Positions 16,201 through 23,800 of a stretch of 37,761 bases of DNA are shown piece by piece. A model generated the notes under the pieces. It saw only the letters and a program-made list of their open reading frames with translations, made no database searches and had not been told where the DNA came from. The stretch is from Paenibacillus xylanivorans (GTDB lineage Bacteria > Bacillota > Bacilli > Paenibacillales > Paenibacillaceae): NCBI RefSeq assembly GCF_001280595.1, contig NZ_LITU01000071.1, positions 115,573-153,333 on the forward strand, given 5' to 3'. A program made the position numbers and the translations under genes. The stretch's first letter is position 1. The number at the start of each line of letters is the position of its first letter.

Positions 16201-16621
16201 GTGGCTCGTTAGATTTATCGGTTATTTCCGCAAAAGTATAAGGTTTACCGGAACTATCAAAGTACTCAGTCGGAATATAAACATCTTTATTTAAATTAAG
16301 GTCGACACAGACTGTTGATGATACCGGAAGGTTTTTTGTGCGATCGTTTTCTAATTCGATGTTATTGCACTGACCATCAACTTTCCATTTTAGGTTATCA
16401 ATCTGGTAAATATATACACCAATGTTGGTTTTTCTCTTTCCTTCAACAGGAATAACCTTTTTTTGTGACTTTGCAGGTGTAGAGGGCTCCATATGGAATT
16501 TTTTCAACTCTGGTTTAGTTCCTGGCCCCCCACCTGCATGGACCTGAGTTACAGAAGATACGAATACTACAAGTGACAGCACGAACAACATCACTATTTT
16601 AATAGATGTTTTTTGCCCCAA
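13259..16621 (-). CDS. Large secreted protein with a Big-2-like Ig domain, family not recognised
   Basis: The 1120-residue protein has a clear signal peptide (IKIVMLFVLSLVVFVSSV, cleavage likely after A29 in QVHA). A bacterial Ig-like (Big_2) domain spans about 212-302, with WTSSNTSVATVSSSGLVSAE and GKGTTTITV, followed by a Gly/Asn/Asp linker (about 304-319). The rest looks beta-rich without a catalytic motif I recognise: about 330-620 includes a CTKTGCTPGPP cysteine pair, and 620-1120 holds repeated beta-sandwich-like blocks. It has no SLH, LPXTG or dockerin signal, so attachment may depend on its SLH partner. The TTG start at 16621 fits AGAGGGG about 7 bases upstream and lies 12 bases after the partner's stop. 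The N-terminal half looks more A/T-rich than the C-terminal half. It may be structural, adhesive or sugar-binding. Confidence 0.8.
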   Translation of the reverse strand: MGQKTSIKIVMLFVLSLVVFVSSVTQVHAGGGPGTKPELKKFHMEPSTPAKSQKKVIPVEGKRKTNIGVYIYQIDNLKWKVDGQCNNIELENDRTKNLPVSSTVCVDLNLNKDVYIPTEYFDSSGKPYTFAEITDKSNEPHYMDNTGYYYPGLPILVSVESFTGRNTKFTTQIGGAIAPIKTEEYNPPKWNADYQFNTDLYWKALAEITKEINLTNGGQLKLKEKKQLNATVKTKTGDGSFGAETNVNSGNGKTTWTSSNTSVATVSSSGLVSAEGKGTTTITVLWEKDDFQLTTSTTIGVEEDPGDDGGNNNGGGGSCTPNIGPPSQGTTMNMSDLDPNANGVIKADSRNAEKFNVLKGIPTSESLYTNAFADNYLFKQAWAKMAGKTTYDCNVTISYSREWTIPGPDVCTKTGCTPGPPVKTGDTATKPYNFQITRDYSYWKINNLEVYKIAKATMKNYALPGETVTMTPSGYIPPTLEAKNDEAVESHVKPGQTSAISYTPPKLTGGLNSPPDVPDDTSRLKGMAESNTPQSKVNNDLVKFNNIKIMDDAETTKDGPTPTNIPNPTAIGQDVLYKPNNMISNTLMNKENTTSSGEIHYELLPGNVNGGSNKVLPINGINTVTVHTPVVNYAFVSDDQPHNQKTIPDTTRSALILERPFIVRIPTSGQHLDVASYPGYGNRDYAKYFRIKQVRFPFDVYNADRSQFIPTNTWIDIPVNQLDTTFYLPVWVDEGNYQVEFRNIAENAPMTFTEQQDANTNLAHHVASDTVPVEVIGRLYDFHVTDISDYNWENVFRKQFGSSEPTDVSYWTGLNSIDGDPRGNLAPFVLPIRPGSHPVQGFRNVAVKTGYHIKFDLKTKGNMFGKQDGVRITPTFYFVSNDGSPRQEVDLYYHRGQERLIHIGSAEDVEKRFVVLNSRLRNVPGTELGDTARYQYTYELTAEEQSQTTLADYMVQLVDQTSHQKTWVGRYDWMILSAPIRTLIGPKTNIPTGVNMDRANAAIQRWYGEYSLPADVYAVPKGTNLEPLARQNQLDEKAAAFLKNGYIVVNFNLETVRNGNTEAPHLQYIHAPLMNQWQMEGFSNIPVDSHGKTWPVKDGDVVFYHADQSSRIDFQSQVPH

Positions 16622-16633
16622 ACCTTATCCCCT

Positions 16634-17911
16634 CTAATCTGTGGCTATTACGCTGTAGGTAGGACCATCTTTAGTCACAAGGCTGACAGCAGAAATTAAC
16701 TCTTTATCGAAATGTAAAAGTCCTACACTCCAGTAAACTGGATTATTAACAGCGAATACACCTCTGCTTTTAGTGACATTATTAATACTTGGCACATCAT
16801 ATGCAGCAAATGCATCTGAATTTGGAGAACTCATAGGGTTAATTGTTGCTGAATTAAGCAAACTTCCAGCTTGAAGTGCATTCATGGTAGTACTTTTTAC
16901 GTTCAATTCAAGTTCCGCAAAAGAAAAGTATGCTCCCCGTAAGAGAGTGAATCCTTCATCCACAAAGGCAGGATAATATATGCTTCTTTCAGCACCTTTC
17001 GCAAAGGTATTAACAATAATCCAATTCTTTATCTTGAGATCGGCATATTTAGTATCTGTAATAATATCTTTATTGCGAACTTTCGAGAAGTCGTCTGTAA
17101 CCTTGCTGTAATCAATTGATAGGGAGACCTTTTTCTCTGGTGTCTTCTTATATTTTGGCGCAATAACACTCAAATTCGTTCCTGTCAGCCCCACCTCACG
17201 CAGTTCATTCAAACCTTGAAAATCGGCTGGTTTCGTTTTGGCAACAGAAGCATAACGAGCAATCAGAACAGCAACCTCAGCCCGTGTTGTTGTGCGATCC
17301 GTACCAAAGGTTTTATCGTTTGCCACGCTCATCAATCCCGTACCCAGGGCAACCGCAACCGCATTTTTTTGCGAGCTTACCAGCTTACCTGTAAAGTACT
17401 CTTTCACAGGCACAACCGTATTGGTTACATCAGATAGTGCTTGTTTGTATTCAGGATCTACTGCCGTCAGTCCTTGTGTTAACCATGAGGCCATTTCTCC
17501 ACGTTGAAGTGCTGCCTGTGCATCCAGTTTCCCATTGTACTTGGAAGGGCTGATAAATCCTTTCTGAATAGCAGTGGAAACACCACTCTTCGCCCAGTCT
17601 GGTACATCCGTGAAGTTGTTTAATTCTTGTAATGCTGCATTAGGCTGATCTGCAAGGCGCCCCAGAATACTTGCCATTTCTGCCTTGGTGACAGGCGAGC
17701 TTGGTTTGAATGTTCCATCTGCATATCCTTTAAAATATCCTTGCTCGACTGCCGATTTGATCGCCGCAGCGGCCCAGTGTGTAGATGGAACATCTTTGAA
17801 TTTCAGTGTGGCCTGAGCGGCTTCTACCGAATTTCCGGCTCCTCCCAAACCTATAATACCCCCTGTCAACAATGCCAGTGCGGTTACCCCGGAAATCATT
17901 ATCTTTTTCAT
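16634..17911 (-). CDS. Secreted protein with three N-terminal SLH domains
   Basis: The 425-residue protein has a signal peptide (MKKIMISGVTALALLTGG, ending near VEAAQA at about 34). Three S-layer-homology repeats follow at about 35-220: FKDVPSTHWAAAAIKSAVEQ with GYADGTFKPSSPVTKAEMAS; FTDVPDWAKSGVSTAIQKGF with RGEMASWL; and a degenerate third ending FGTDRTTTRAEVAVLIARY. SLH trimers bind pyruvylated secondary cell-wall polymer. The remaining 200 residues are unlike any family I know. The minus-strand ATG at 17911 follows GAGAGGAG by about 9 bases; the frame extends to 17962 without a better site. It is the first gene of an operon with the 1120-residue secreted protein, so it may be that protein's cell-wall anchor. 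Confidence 0.88.
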   Translation of the reverse strand: MKKIMISGVTALALLTGGIIGLGGAGNSVEAAQATLKFKDVPSTHWAAAAIKSAVEQGYFKGYADGTFKPSSPVTKAEMASILGRLADQPNAALQELNNFTDVPDWAKSGVSTAIQKGFISPSKYNGKLDAQAALQRGEMASWLTQGLTAVDPEYKQALSDVTNTVVPVKEYFTGKLVSSQKNAVAVALGTGLMSVANDKTFGTDRTTTRAEVAVLIARYASVAKTKPADFQGLNELREVGLTGTNLSVIAPKYKKTPEKKVSLSIDYSKVTDDFSKVRNKDIITDTKYADLKIKNWIIVNTFAKGAERSIYYPAFVDEGFTLLRGAYFSFAELELNVKSTTMNALQAGSLLNSATINPMSSPNSDAFAAYDVPSINNVTKSRGVFAVNNPVYWSVGLLHFDKELISAVSLVTKDGPTYSVIATD

Positions 17912-18109
17912 GAATGCTGCTCCTCTCGAATTTCGTTTACCTGTTTTGTGTATGTACGCCATTGCTTCACACTGCTAGATACTAAAATTGTCATAATCAT
18001 CAATATTCTACCATGTAAAACTAGGCTTTTGGTATTATTTTTCAATAAATCCCATCCACTCCAGGTGTGTAGATATCCTCCTCAAGACCCATTTAACCCT
18101 GAAAAATGC
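17912..18109. other. Upstream region of the SLH operon, no gene seen
   Basis: This gap precedes the minus-strand SLH gene and follows csaA. It is A/T-rich. On the minus strand TTTACA and TATGAC about 18 bases apart are a weak promoter candidate. A plus-strand open frame over 17741-18238 overlaps the SLH gene and the csaA terminator, has no ribosome site, and is judged spurious. Confidence 0.4.
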
Positions 18110-18142
18110 AAAAAAAGGCCACGAATCCGAAGATTCATAGCC
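18110..18142 (-). terminator. Terminator downstream of csaA
   Basis: On the minus strand GGCTATGAATC pairs with GATTCGTGGCC (9 of 11 pairs) around a TTCG tetraloop, followed by seven T. It lies about 100 bases past the csaA stop and is a strong intrinsic terminator. Confidence 0.85.
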
Positions 18143-18243
18143 TTATGCTTTAAGGTGTCAGTCCTATGTAGTTCAATTTGTAATTTAAGAATAACCGATT
18201 CCCAAACATTTGAAAAGGCAGGAATAGCGATATCATGAAAAAA

Positions 18244-18573
18244 TCAGGCAATCGGTGTTCCATTTGGTAATGCCTTGTCCGGCATTAACAAAACAACGTC
18301 ACCTTCACCAGGCACGCCGCCAAGCACCAGCACTTCCGATACAAAACCAGCAATTCGGCGCGGCGGAAAATTGACTACGGCAATAACCTGCTTGCCTATC
18401 ATCATATCGGGGGTATAATGTTTCGTAATTTGGGCGCTGGAGCGTTTAAGGCCGTGTGGGCCAAAATCGATGGTCATTTTGATGGCAGGGATTCGTGCCT
18501 TTGGAAAAGGTTCGGCTTCCACCACTGTACCCACGCGGATGTCATGCTGTATAAACTCTTCAAAAGTAGCCAT
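18244..18573 (-). CDS. csaA: CsaA, tRNA-binding-fold chaperone-like protein
   Basis: The 109-residue protein matches CsaA, a dimeric OB-fold protein of the EMAP/tRNA-binding-domain type, described in B. subtilis as a secretion-related chaperone. Typical sequence includes DIRVGTVVEAEPFPKARIPA, KMTIDFG, RSSAQITKHY, GKQVIAVVNFPPRRI and GFVSEVLVLG. The length agrees with B. subtilis CsaA (about 110). The ATG at 18573 is 10 bases from AAGGAG; an upstream in-frame extension to 18606 contains that ribosome site and is rejected. It is single, with terminators on both sides. Confidence 0.93.
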   Translation of the reverse strand: MATFEEFIQHDIRVGTVVEAEPFPKARIPAIKMTIDFGPHGLKRSSAQITKHYTPDMMIGKQVIAVVNFPPRRIAGFVSEVLVLGGVPGEGDVVLLMPDKALPNGTPIA

Positions 18574-18624
18574 GTTGTGATGTCTCCTTTCAGCAATAAA
18601 GTCCATTATAAAATAGAAATACCC

Positions 18625-18659
18625 AAAAAATCCAGATTGCGCTAAATCGCAACCTGGAT
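18625..18659 (-). terminator. Terminator of udk
   Basis: On the minus strand ATCCAGGTTGCG pairs with CGCAATCTGGAT (11 of 12 pairs) around a 6-base loop, followed by TTTTT. It lies 80 bases beyond the udk stop and separates udk from csaA. Confidence 0.88.
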
Positions 18660-18739
18660 TTCATTAGTTATTCTGTAGGACCACTTTGCCCATTCACTCG
18701 GACGGAGCAGAGTGCCTAATGCAGAAATATCATGTTAAA

Positions 18740-19372
18740 TTATGCGCCATTCCAATTTTCACCGGTCAGATATTTCTCAGTTAGAATGGATAACATCTGA
18801 ATGCCCACTTCATTATGTCCACCTTCGGGAATGATGATGTCTGCATACTTTTTGGAGGGCTCGATAAAAGCATCATGCATCGGTTTGACTGTTTCGAGAT
18901 ATTGTTTGTACACGGATTGGATCGTGCGGCCACGTTCTTCCATATCCCGCAGTACTCTGCGCAGAATACGCACATCAGAATCCGTATCGACAAATACCTT
19001 GATATCCAGAAGGGCGCGCAAATGTTCATCGATCAGGACATGCAGTCCTTCCACAATAACGATATGGTTCGGTGCCAGTTCAACTGTTTCATCCGCGGCA
19101 CGGTTATCTATGGTGAAGTCATATACGGGAGCATATGCCGTTTTGCCTTGTTTTAACAGGGTAAGATGCTCAATCAACAGATCATTATCGAATGCAAACG
19201 GATGATCGTAATTGGTGAGTCGACGTTGCTCAGGGGTGAGCTGCGACTGGTCTTTGTAATAATTGTCCTGGGATATGAAAGTCACTTTGCCCGATCCAAG
19301 ACGGTCAATGACGGAGCGGGCTACCGTCGTTTTACCGGAGCCGGTTCCTCCGGCGATACCAATAATGAGCAT
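18740..19372 (-). CDS. udk: Uridine kinase (uridine/cytidine salvage)
   Basis: The 210-residue protein is a Udk-type P-loop kinase that converts uridine or cytidine to UMP or CMP. Motifs are GIAGGTGSGKTTVAR (P-loop about 6-14), FISQDNYYKD, NYDHPFAFDNDLL, PVYDFTIDNR, IVIVEGLHVL, FVDTDSDVRILRRVLRDMEE and FIEPSKKYADIIIPEGG. The length matches B. subtilis Udk (about 211). The ATG at 19372 has AGGGAGG about 14 bases upstream, slightly far; a closer ATG is out of frame. It is transcribed alone and ends at its own terminator. Confidence 0.97.
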   Translation of the reverse strand: MLIIGIAGGTGSGKTTVARSVIDRLGSGKVTFISQDNYYKDQSQLTPEQRRLTNYDHPFAFDNDLLIEHLTLLKQGKTAYAPVYDFTIDNRAADETVELAPNHIVIVEGLHVLIDEHLRALLDIKVFVDTDSDVRILRRVLRDMEERGRTIQSVYKQYLETVKPMHDAFIEPSKKYADIIIPEGGHNEVGIQMLSILTEKYLTGENWNGA

Positions 19373-19556
19373 GATTGTTCCATAAACCTCCCTAGAATGG
19401 CAGCATGGTTATGAATAAATCTTGATGAATCAGGCTAGATTCAAGTCTTTACCCACATGTCTGTCTGTGAATACACAATTCCACTATTGTAGCACAGCAA
19501 CTCACTTTTTTCACCTGGCTTGAACAGCCATCTATTCCCTGATAAAGGAGGATTGA

Positions 19557-19691
19557 CATTCTGGCGAACAGGCCTATAACGAGGCAGCAATGACGCAGAT
19601 TGCCTTTGCGGTTATTCTGACCTCCATTTTGGTTCCGTATATGGTTAGAAGGTTGGCTCAACAGGGTTCTGCAACGGAGTCTGGAAAATAA
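19557..19691 (+). pseudogene. Membrane-protein tail or small membrane reading frame, probably a remnant
   Basis: The frame runs from a stop at 19554-19556 to TAA at 19689-19691. It contains a strong hydrophobic span (MTQIAFAVILTSILVPYMV) followed by a basic turn RRLAQQ and a polar end. The only ATG (19590) has just a weak ACGAGG before it. The layout (acidic stretch, last membrane span, short basic tail) looks like the C-terminal end of a transporter, perhaps a cation/proton antiporter, but that is a guess. A strong terminator follows 10 bases later, as expected at the end of a former gene. It could instead be a real 33-residue membrane peptide. Confidence 0.35.
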
Positions 19692-19700
19692 AACAAAACG

Positions 19701-19745
19701 ACCAGCACGTTTGCCATTCTGAATGGACAGCGTGCTGGTTTTATT
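19701..19745 (+). terminator. Strong intrinsic terminator after the membrane-protein remnant
   Basis: ACCAGCACG and CGTGCTGGT form a perfect 9-bp stem, with an inner CCATTC/GAATGG helix and a TTTTA tract after it. The minus strand also has a T-rich tail, so it may work both ways and also end the former minus-strand WYL gene at 19764. Confidence 0.85.
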
Positions 19746-19763
19746 ATGTTGTTTCTATGCTCC

Positions 19764-19874
19764 TTAGTGCTCATATTTCCCTAGAATGCGACGAACGTAA
19801 TTTTGGAATTCATTGCGTACCTCAATCGGTTCTATCACTTCACATTTATCTCCAAATGCAAGTAACTTGTCAGG
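19764..19874 (-). pseudogene. C-terminal remnant of a WYL-domain (DeoR/YafY-like) regulator
   Basis: The minus-strand reading ends with TAA at 19764-19766 and gives PDKLLAFGDKCEVIEP followed by VRNEFQNYVRRILGKYEH. This resembles the last 35 residues of WYL-domain regulators (LLSFGxxVEVLEP, LRExL, ILxxY). No upstream part of the protein can be read: the next bases belong to a plus-strand fragment of another gene family. It is therefore the end of a deleted gene. The assignment rests on a short stretch. Confidence 0.6.
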
Positions 19875-19878
19875 AAGC

Positions 19879-20064
19879 GGTGGCTTATCCCGTTTGGCAT
19901 TTGATAAGTTGGAAAATCAAGCGTTTGGCTCTCTTTTAACCGATGAGTATGACTATGAGTTTGAATATTCGGGTGGGCCGATTGCGGAAGTGCTGCTTAA
20001 TGGAAATCCAATGGACTCCGAAGTGGAAGTGTGGGTGCCTGTTCAAAAACGGACAGCCACTTAA
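19879..20064 (+). pseudogene. C-terminal remnant of a GyrI-like / effector-binding-domain protein
   Basis: The plus-strand reading ends at TAA 20062-20064 and contains LAFDKLENQAFGSLLTDEY, YEFEYSGGPIAEVLLNG and VEVWVPVQKR. A final acidic strand followed by E-x-W-x-P-V is typical of GyrI-like small-molecule-binding domains, often fused to AraC or MerR regulators. There is no start codon or ribosome site at a sensible place and the frame begins at the junction with the WYL remnant, so this is a truncated relic. Confidence 0.6.
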
Positions 20065-20234
20065 GCCGGTACACAGCGTATTCAATTGTAAGGAGCAGGT
20101 TTGGGACTCGATCTGTATCAATTTAGTCTCAACTTCGCAAGTTTGGGTTGTAGGATCTAGGACCTTCGATATATGATGTCGAAAGATGCCAGTTAATGGA
20201 TGGTATCTATAAACATTATAAGGAGGTGTACGTT

Positions 20235-20705
20235 ATGAAAAAATCAGGCAAATTGATTTCTTCCACGGTTGTTGCTGCTATCGCAGCTGTATCGGTTGTA
20301 ACTTCTGCTTCTGCAACAAGTGCAGCTGTGGCAAGCCCGGTGGCGTCTTCCATCGCAAGTATTGACCTGAGCAGTATGAACATCGAAACAGCTTTGATGA
20401 TGGTTCAGCAAGAGCGCACCAAATTGCTGGATAGCCAATTGCAGTCGCAAATTCAAGAAGTCCAAAATCGTAATCAAGCGATTGCAGACCTGAACACACA
20501 ATTGCAGGCAGCTATTCAGAGCGGGGATGCTTCCCAAGTCCAAGCCCTGAAGAGCAAGATCGATGCGATGAGCAATTCTCAACAAATGGATATGCTGCGT
20601 TTGCAGTCTTTGTCCAACAAACGCAATGAAGCTTTTGATGTGATGACCAACTTCATCAAAAAAATGCAGGATTCAAGATCGTCCATCATCGGAAACATGC
20701 GCTAG
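20235..20705 (+). CDS. Small secreted coiled-coil protein, family not recognised
   Basis: The 156-residue protein starts at ATG 20235, 7 bases after a perfect AAGGAGGT at 20220-20227. A signal peptide is clear (MKKSGKLISSTVVAAIAAVS, then an Ala/Ser-rich stretch with cleavage near residue 32). The mature part is almost entirely helical and Gln-rich, with heptad-like spacing: MMVQQERTKLLDSQLQSQIQ, NRNQAIADLNTQLQAAIQSG and LKSKIDAMSNSQQMDMLRLQ, then MTNFIKKMQDSR. No cysteine, enzyme motif or cell-wall anchor is seen. It may be a secreted scaffold or surface protein. It is monocistronic, with a terminator about 70 bases later. Confidence 0.8.
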   Translation: MKKSGKLISSTVVAAIAAVSVVTSASATSAAVASPVASSIASIDLSSMNIETALMMVQQERTKLLDSQLQSQIQEVQNRNQAIADLNTQLQAAIQSGDASQVQALKSKIDAMSNSQQMDMLRLQSLSNKRNEAFDVMTNFIKKMQDSRSSIIGNMR

Positions 20706-20729
20706 GATGAAATTAACCTCCTAAGCCAC

Positions 20730-20774
20730 ATTAACCAATGAAGAAACCTTTATGTGGGAGTTGGATTGGTTAAT
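20730..20774. repeat. Perfect 10-bp inverted repeat after the coiled-coil gene
   Basis: ATTAACCAAT at 20730-20739 and ATTGGTTAAT at 20765-20774 are exact reverse complements with a 25-base spacer. Directly before a second, stronger hairpin, they could form an mRNA 3'-end structure or a protein-binding site. Confidence 0.6.
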
Positions 20775-20776
20775 AG

Positions 20777-20822
20777 AAAAAGAGCGAAGACGGAATTCAT
20801 TCCGACACTTCGCTCTTTTTCT
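20777..20822. terminator. Bidirectional terminator between the coiled-coil gene and the SNF2 gene
   Basis: AAAAAGAGCGAAG and CTTCGCTCTTTTT form a near-perfect stem with an inner CGGAAT/ATTCCG helix. The A-run on one side and the T-run on the other give a U-tract on both strands, so it can end both converging transcripts. Confidence 0.88.
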
Positions 20823-20870
20823 ATTCTACTATTTACTTGGTTACGTATGTTGCATCAATCCAGTCTGGAG

Positions 20871-23800
20871 TTAATCCGACCAGTCGCGGCGCCGTGTGAA
20901 CAGATCCGTCAGTTCATCCGTCGATAGCTCGGTAATCCAGTTTTCAGAGCTGGTGATAATATTGTCGCTGAGCTGCTGCTTACTCTCCAGCATTTCGTCA
21001 ATGCGTTCTTCGAGTGTGCCCAGCGAGATGAACTTGTGTACCTGAACATCCTTCGTCTGTCCCATCCGATAGGCGCGGTCCGTAGCCTGATTTTCCACGG
21101 CAGGGTTCCACCAGCGGTCAAAGTGGAACACATGATTAGCTGCGGTCAGGTTCAAGCCCACGCCGCCTGCTTTGATGGACAGAATAAAGACCGATGGCTG
21201 CTCTGCCGCAGGCAACGTCCGGGACTGGAACTCGTCAATCATGCGATCCCTTGCTGTCTTGGACGTGCCCCCATGCAGATACAGTACAGGTTCCTGCAAC
21301 TCTTGTCTCAATACCTGTTGCATCATCTGTCCCATGCCGATGTATTGGGTGAAAATCAGGCACCTTTCGCCCTCGTCCCGTAGTTCACGAACCAGTTCCA
21401 TCAATCGTTCCAGCTTCGCAGAGCGGCTGATTAGCATAGCCATGTCCTGAGGACTATACAGGTCATATGCTGTTACAGAGCCTTCCGAGGAAATCGTTTC
21501 CGGCAAGGATTCTTTCGTCAGCAACAGGGGATGATCACACAACTGTTTGAGTTGGGTTAAGGCAGAGAGGATCGCACCTTTGCGCTTAATGCCTTCCAGC
21601 TCTTTCATTTTGTCCATTAGAGCCTGAACGGACTGGTCATACAGTGCACTTTGTTCACCCGTAAGGTGGATATAGGTTTTCATCTCGTTTTTATCAGGCA
21701 GATCCAACTGGATATTCGGATCTTTTTTCTTGCGGCGCAGCATGAATGGCTTCACCAGCTGCTGCAAATCCTGCATGCGCTGCTCGTCCTTATCTTTCTC
21801 AATGGCGCTGATAAACCGAGTCTGGAATGCCCTGGCGCTGCCCAGATAACCCGGATTGATAAAATCATAAATCGACCACAGCTCGGACAGCCGATTTTCA
21901 ATCGGTGTACCCGTCAGTGCAATCCGATGTTTTGCCGGGAAGCTGCGTACCGCCATGGACTGCTTTGTTTGGGCATTTTTAATATTCTGCGCCTCATCCA
22001 GACAGATCGATGCCCACGTATATGACTGCAACATTTCCTGATCTAGCGTAGCCGTTGCATAGGAGGTAATGATAATATCCACCTGTTCAGTCTGTGCATG
22101 GAATTCCTCTCCGCTCAGTCTACGAGCTCCATAATGCAGACTGACATTAATAGAGGGAGCGAAGCGACTAATCTCTTTTTGCCAGTTTCCGAGTACGGAA
22201 GTAGGGCAGACGAGAAGGGCTGGGGCCTGCCCAGGCAAGCGCTGCTCATTCTCTTTGAGATGCAGCAAATACGTAATGAACTGAATCGTTTTTCCGAGTC
22301 CCATGTCGTCCGCAAGACAAGCCCCGAGACCGAATCTGCGCAGGAATCCAAGCCATGCAAAACCTTCCTTTTGATAAGAACGCAGCTCAGCATGCAATCC
22401 TGCCGGAACAGGCAGGGAAGGAGCACCGCCTTGTCCACCGCCAAGCTGTGCGATGACCCGGTTCAGGTGTTCGTTCAGTTCCACCTCAAGTCGAATGGTC
22501 TCTGAAGACTGCGGTTGTTCCTCTTCCTGATCTTTCTGTCCTTCCTTGCGTTTTTGGTTGCGATATTCGCGCTGCTCACTATGTAGCAGATGCAGGTGCA
22601 AAATATCCTGAAACGACAGTCCCTGTTCCTGATCCACACCGCCCATGGCTCGGCGAATCTGTTCCAGCAAGGCCGGGTCGAGGGGAACCCATTCCCCGCG
22701 GAAACGAACAAGCCGTTCGTTACGTTCAACGAGATCAGCGAATTCTTCCTCGCTAAGATCCGTATCCCCGATCGCAATCCGCCAGTCAAAATGAATGATC
22801 GAGTCCAGTCCGAAGAAAGACTGTCCCCGTTCGCTGCCTTCCTCCGGTTTCACTTTCGCACGCAGCTTGGGTTTCTTCTTGCGTGCAGCTTCCCACCAAC
22901 CCGGAAGTAGCACTTGCCAGCCGGCTTCGAGCAGTCGTCCGCTGTCTTGAGTCAGGAACTGCCAAGCATCCTGATCTCCCAAAGGATCACTGAGCACATC
23001 CCGGCTGCCGCTGATGGCGCGGCGAATTCGGGGTAAATGTGCGCGCAGCTGTTCCAGCCATCCAGCCGAACGGTCAAGAATGAACGGCGTCCACACCTCA
23101 GGCCAGTCACCTTCCAATCGACCACGTGAATCCAGTCGCACAGGAACCAATACAGCTGCATCCAGTTTATTCTGTAATACCAGCCGCAGCCGCCATGCGG
23201 GTTCATCCTCCTCCGGCTCCAGCAATTGCAGGAGCGGACGGAATGGGGCTGCGTCTGCTTTCCAGCCGATAGACACCAGCCAGGATTGTGCATCCATTCC
23301 GGCTGTTTGCGGAGCCGTGCCGCTTTGTGGAAACAACTGCGGGAATTCACGTCGCAGATCGGTCGCGGCTTCTTCCGTGCTATACCATCGTTGGAATACG
23401 GAAGCCGAATAAGCAGCACTCAGCCCTTCAGCGTAGCTCTCATCCGTCTGTTCCAGTGCTTTACCAAGAGCTGTTCGATCCTGCTTTTTCAGGCTGTCCG
23501 GGTCCCAGGTCCATTGCAGTTGTCCGGTACGGAATGCTGTGAAGCTGGGTGCATATTTACGGTTTTCAATCGATGTTGCGAGTACCGGAGCCAGCCGGAT
23601 CAAATGCTCTGCCTGCTCGTCCCATTTCCATTCAATGTGCAGCAAGGTGTGCATTTCGCTGAAGAAAGGAATGACTTCTTCCGCAGGCAGTACAACGAGT
23701 TCAATCTCTTCGATCTGTCTTGTTTCCAGTTCTGTTCCGTAGAAGGAAGGGGCATGCCAAGCAAATAATCGCTGCTTAAGCGATTGTCCTGATACAAAGT

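Noticed and set aside
17741..18238. 165-codon plus-strand open frame between the SLH gene and csaA
   Set aside because: It overlaps the SLH gene start and runs through the csaA terminator hairpin; its cysteine-rich composition looks non-coding and no ribosome site is present.
19449..19661. 70-codon minus-strand open frame upstream of udk
   Set aside because: No ribosome site, no hydrophobic or domain signal, and it runs antisense to the membrane-protein remnant.
23226..23768. 180-codon plus-strand open frame
   Set aside because: Antisense to the SNF2 helicase N-terminal region, with no ribosome site and no protein features.
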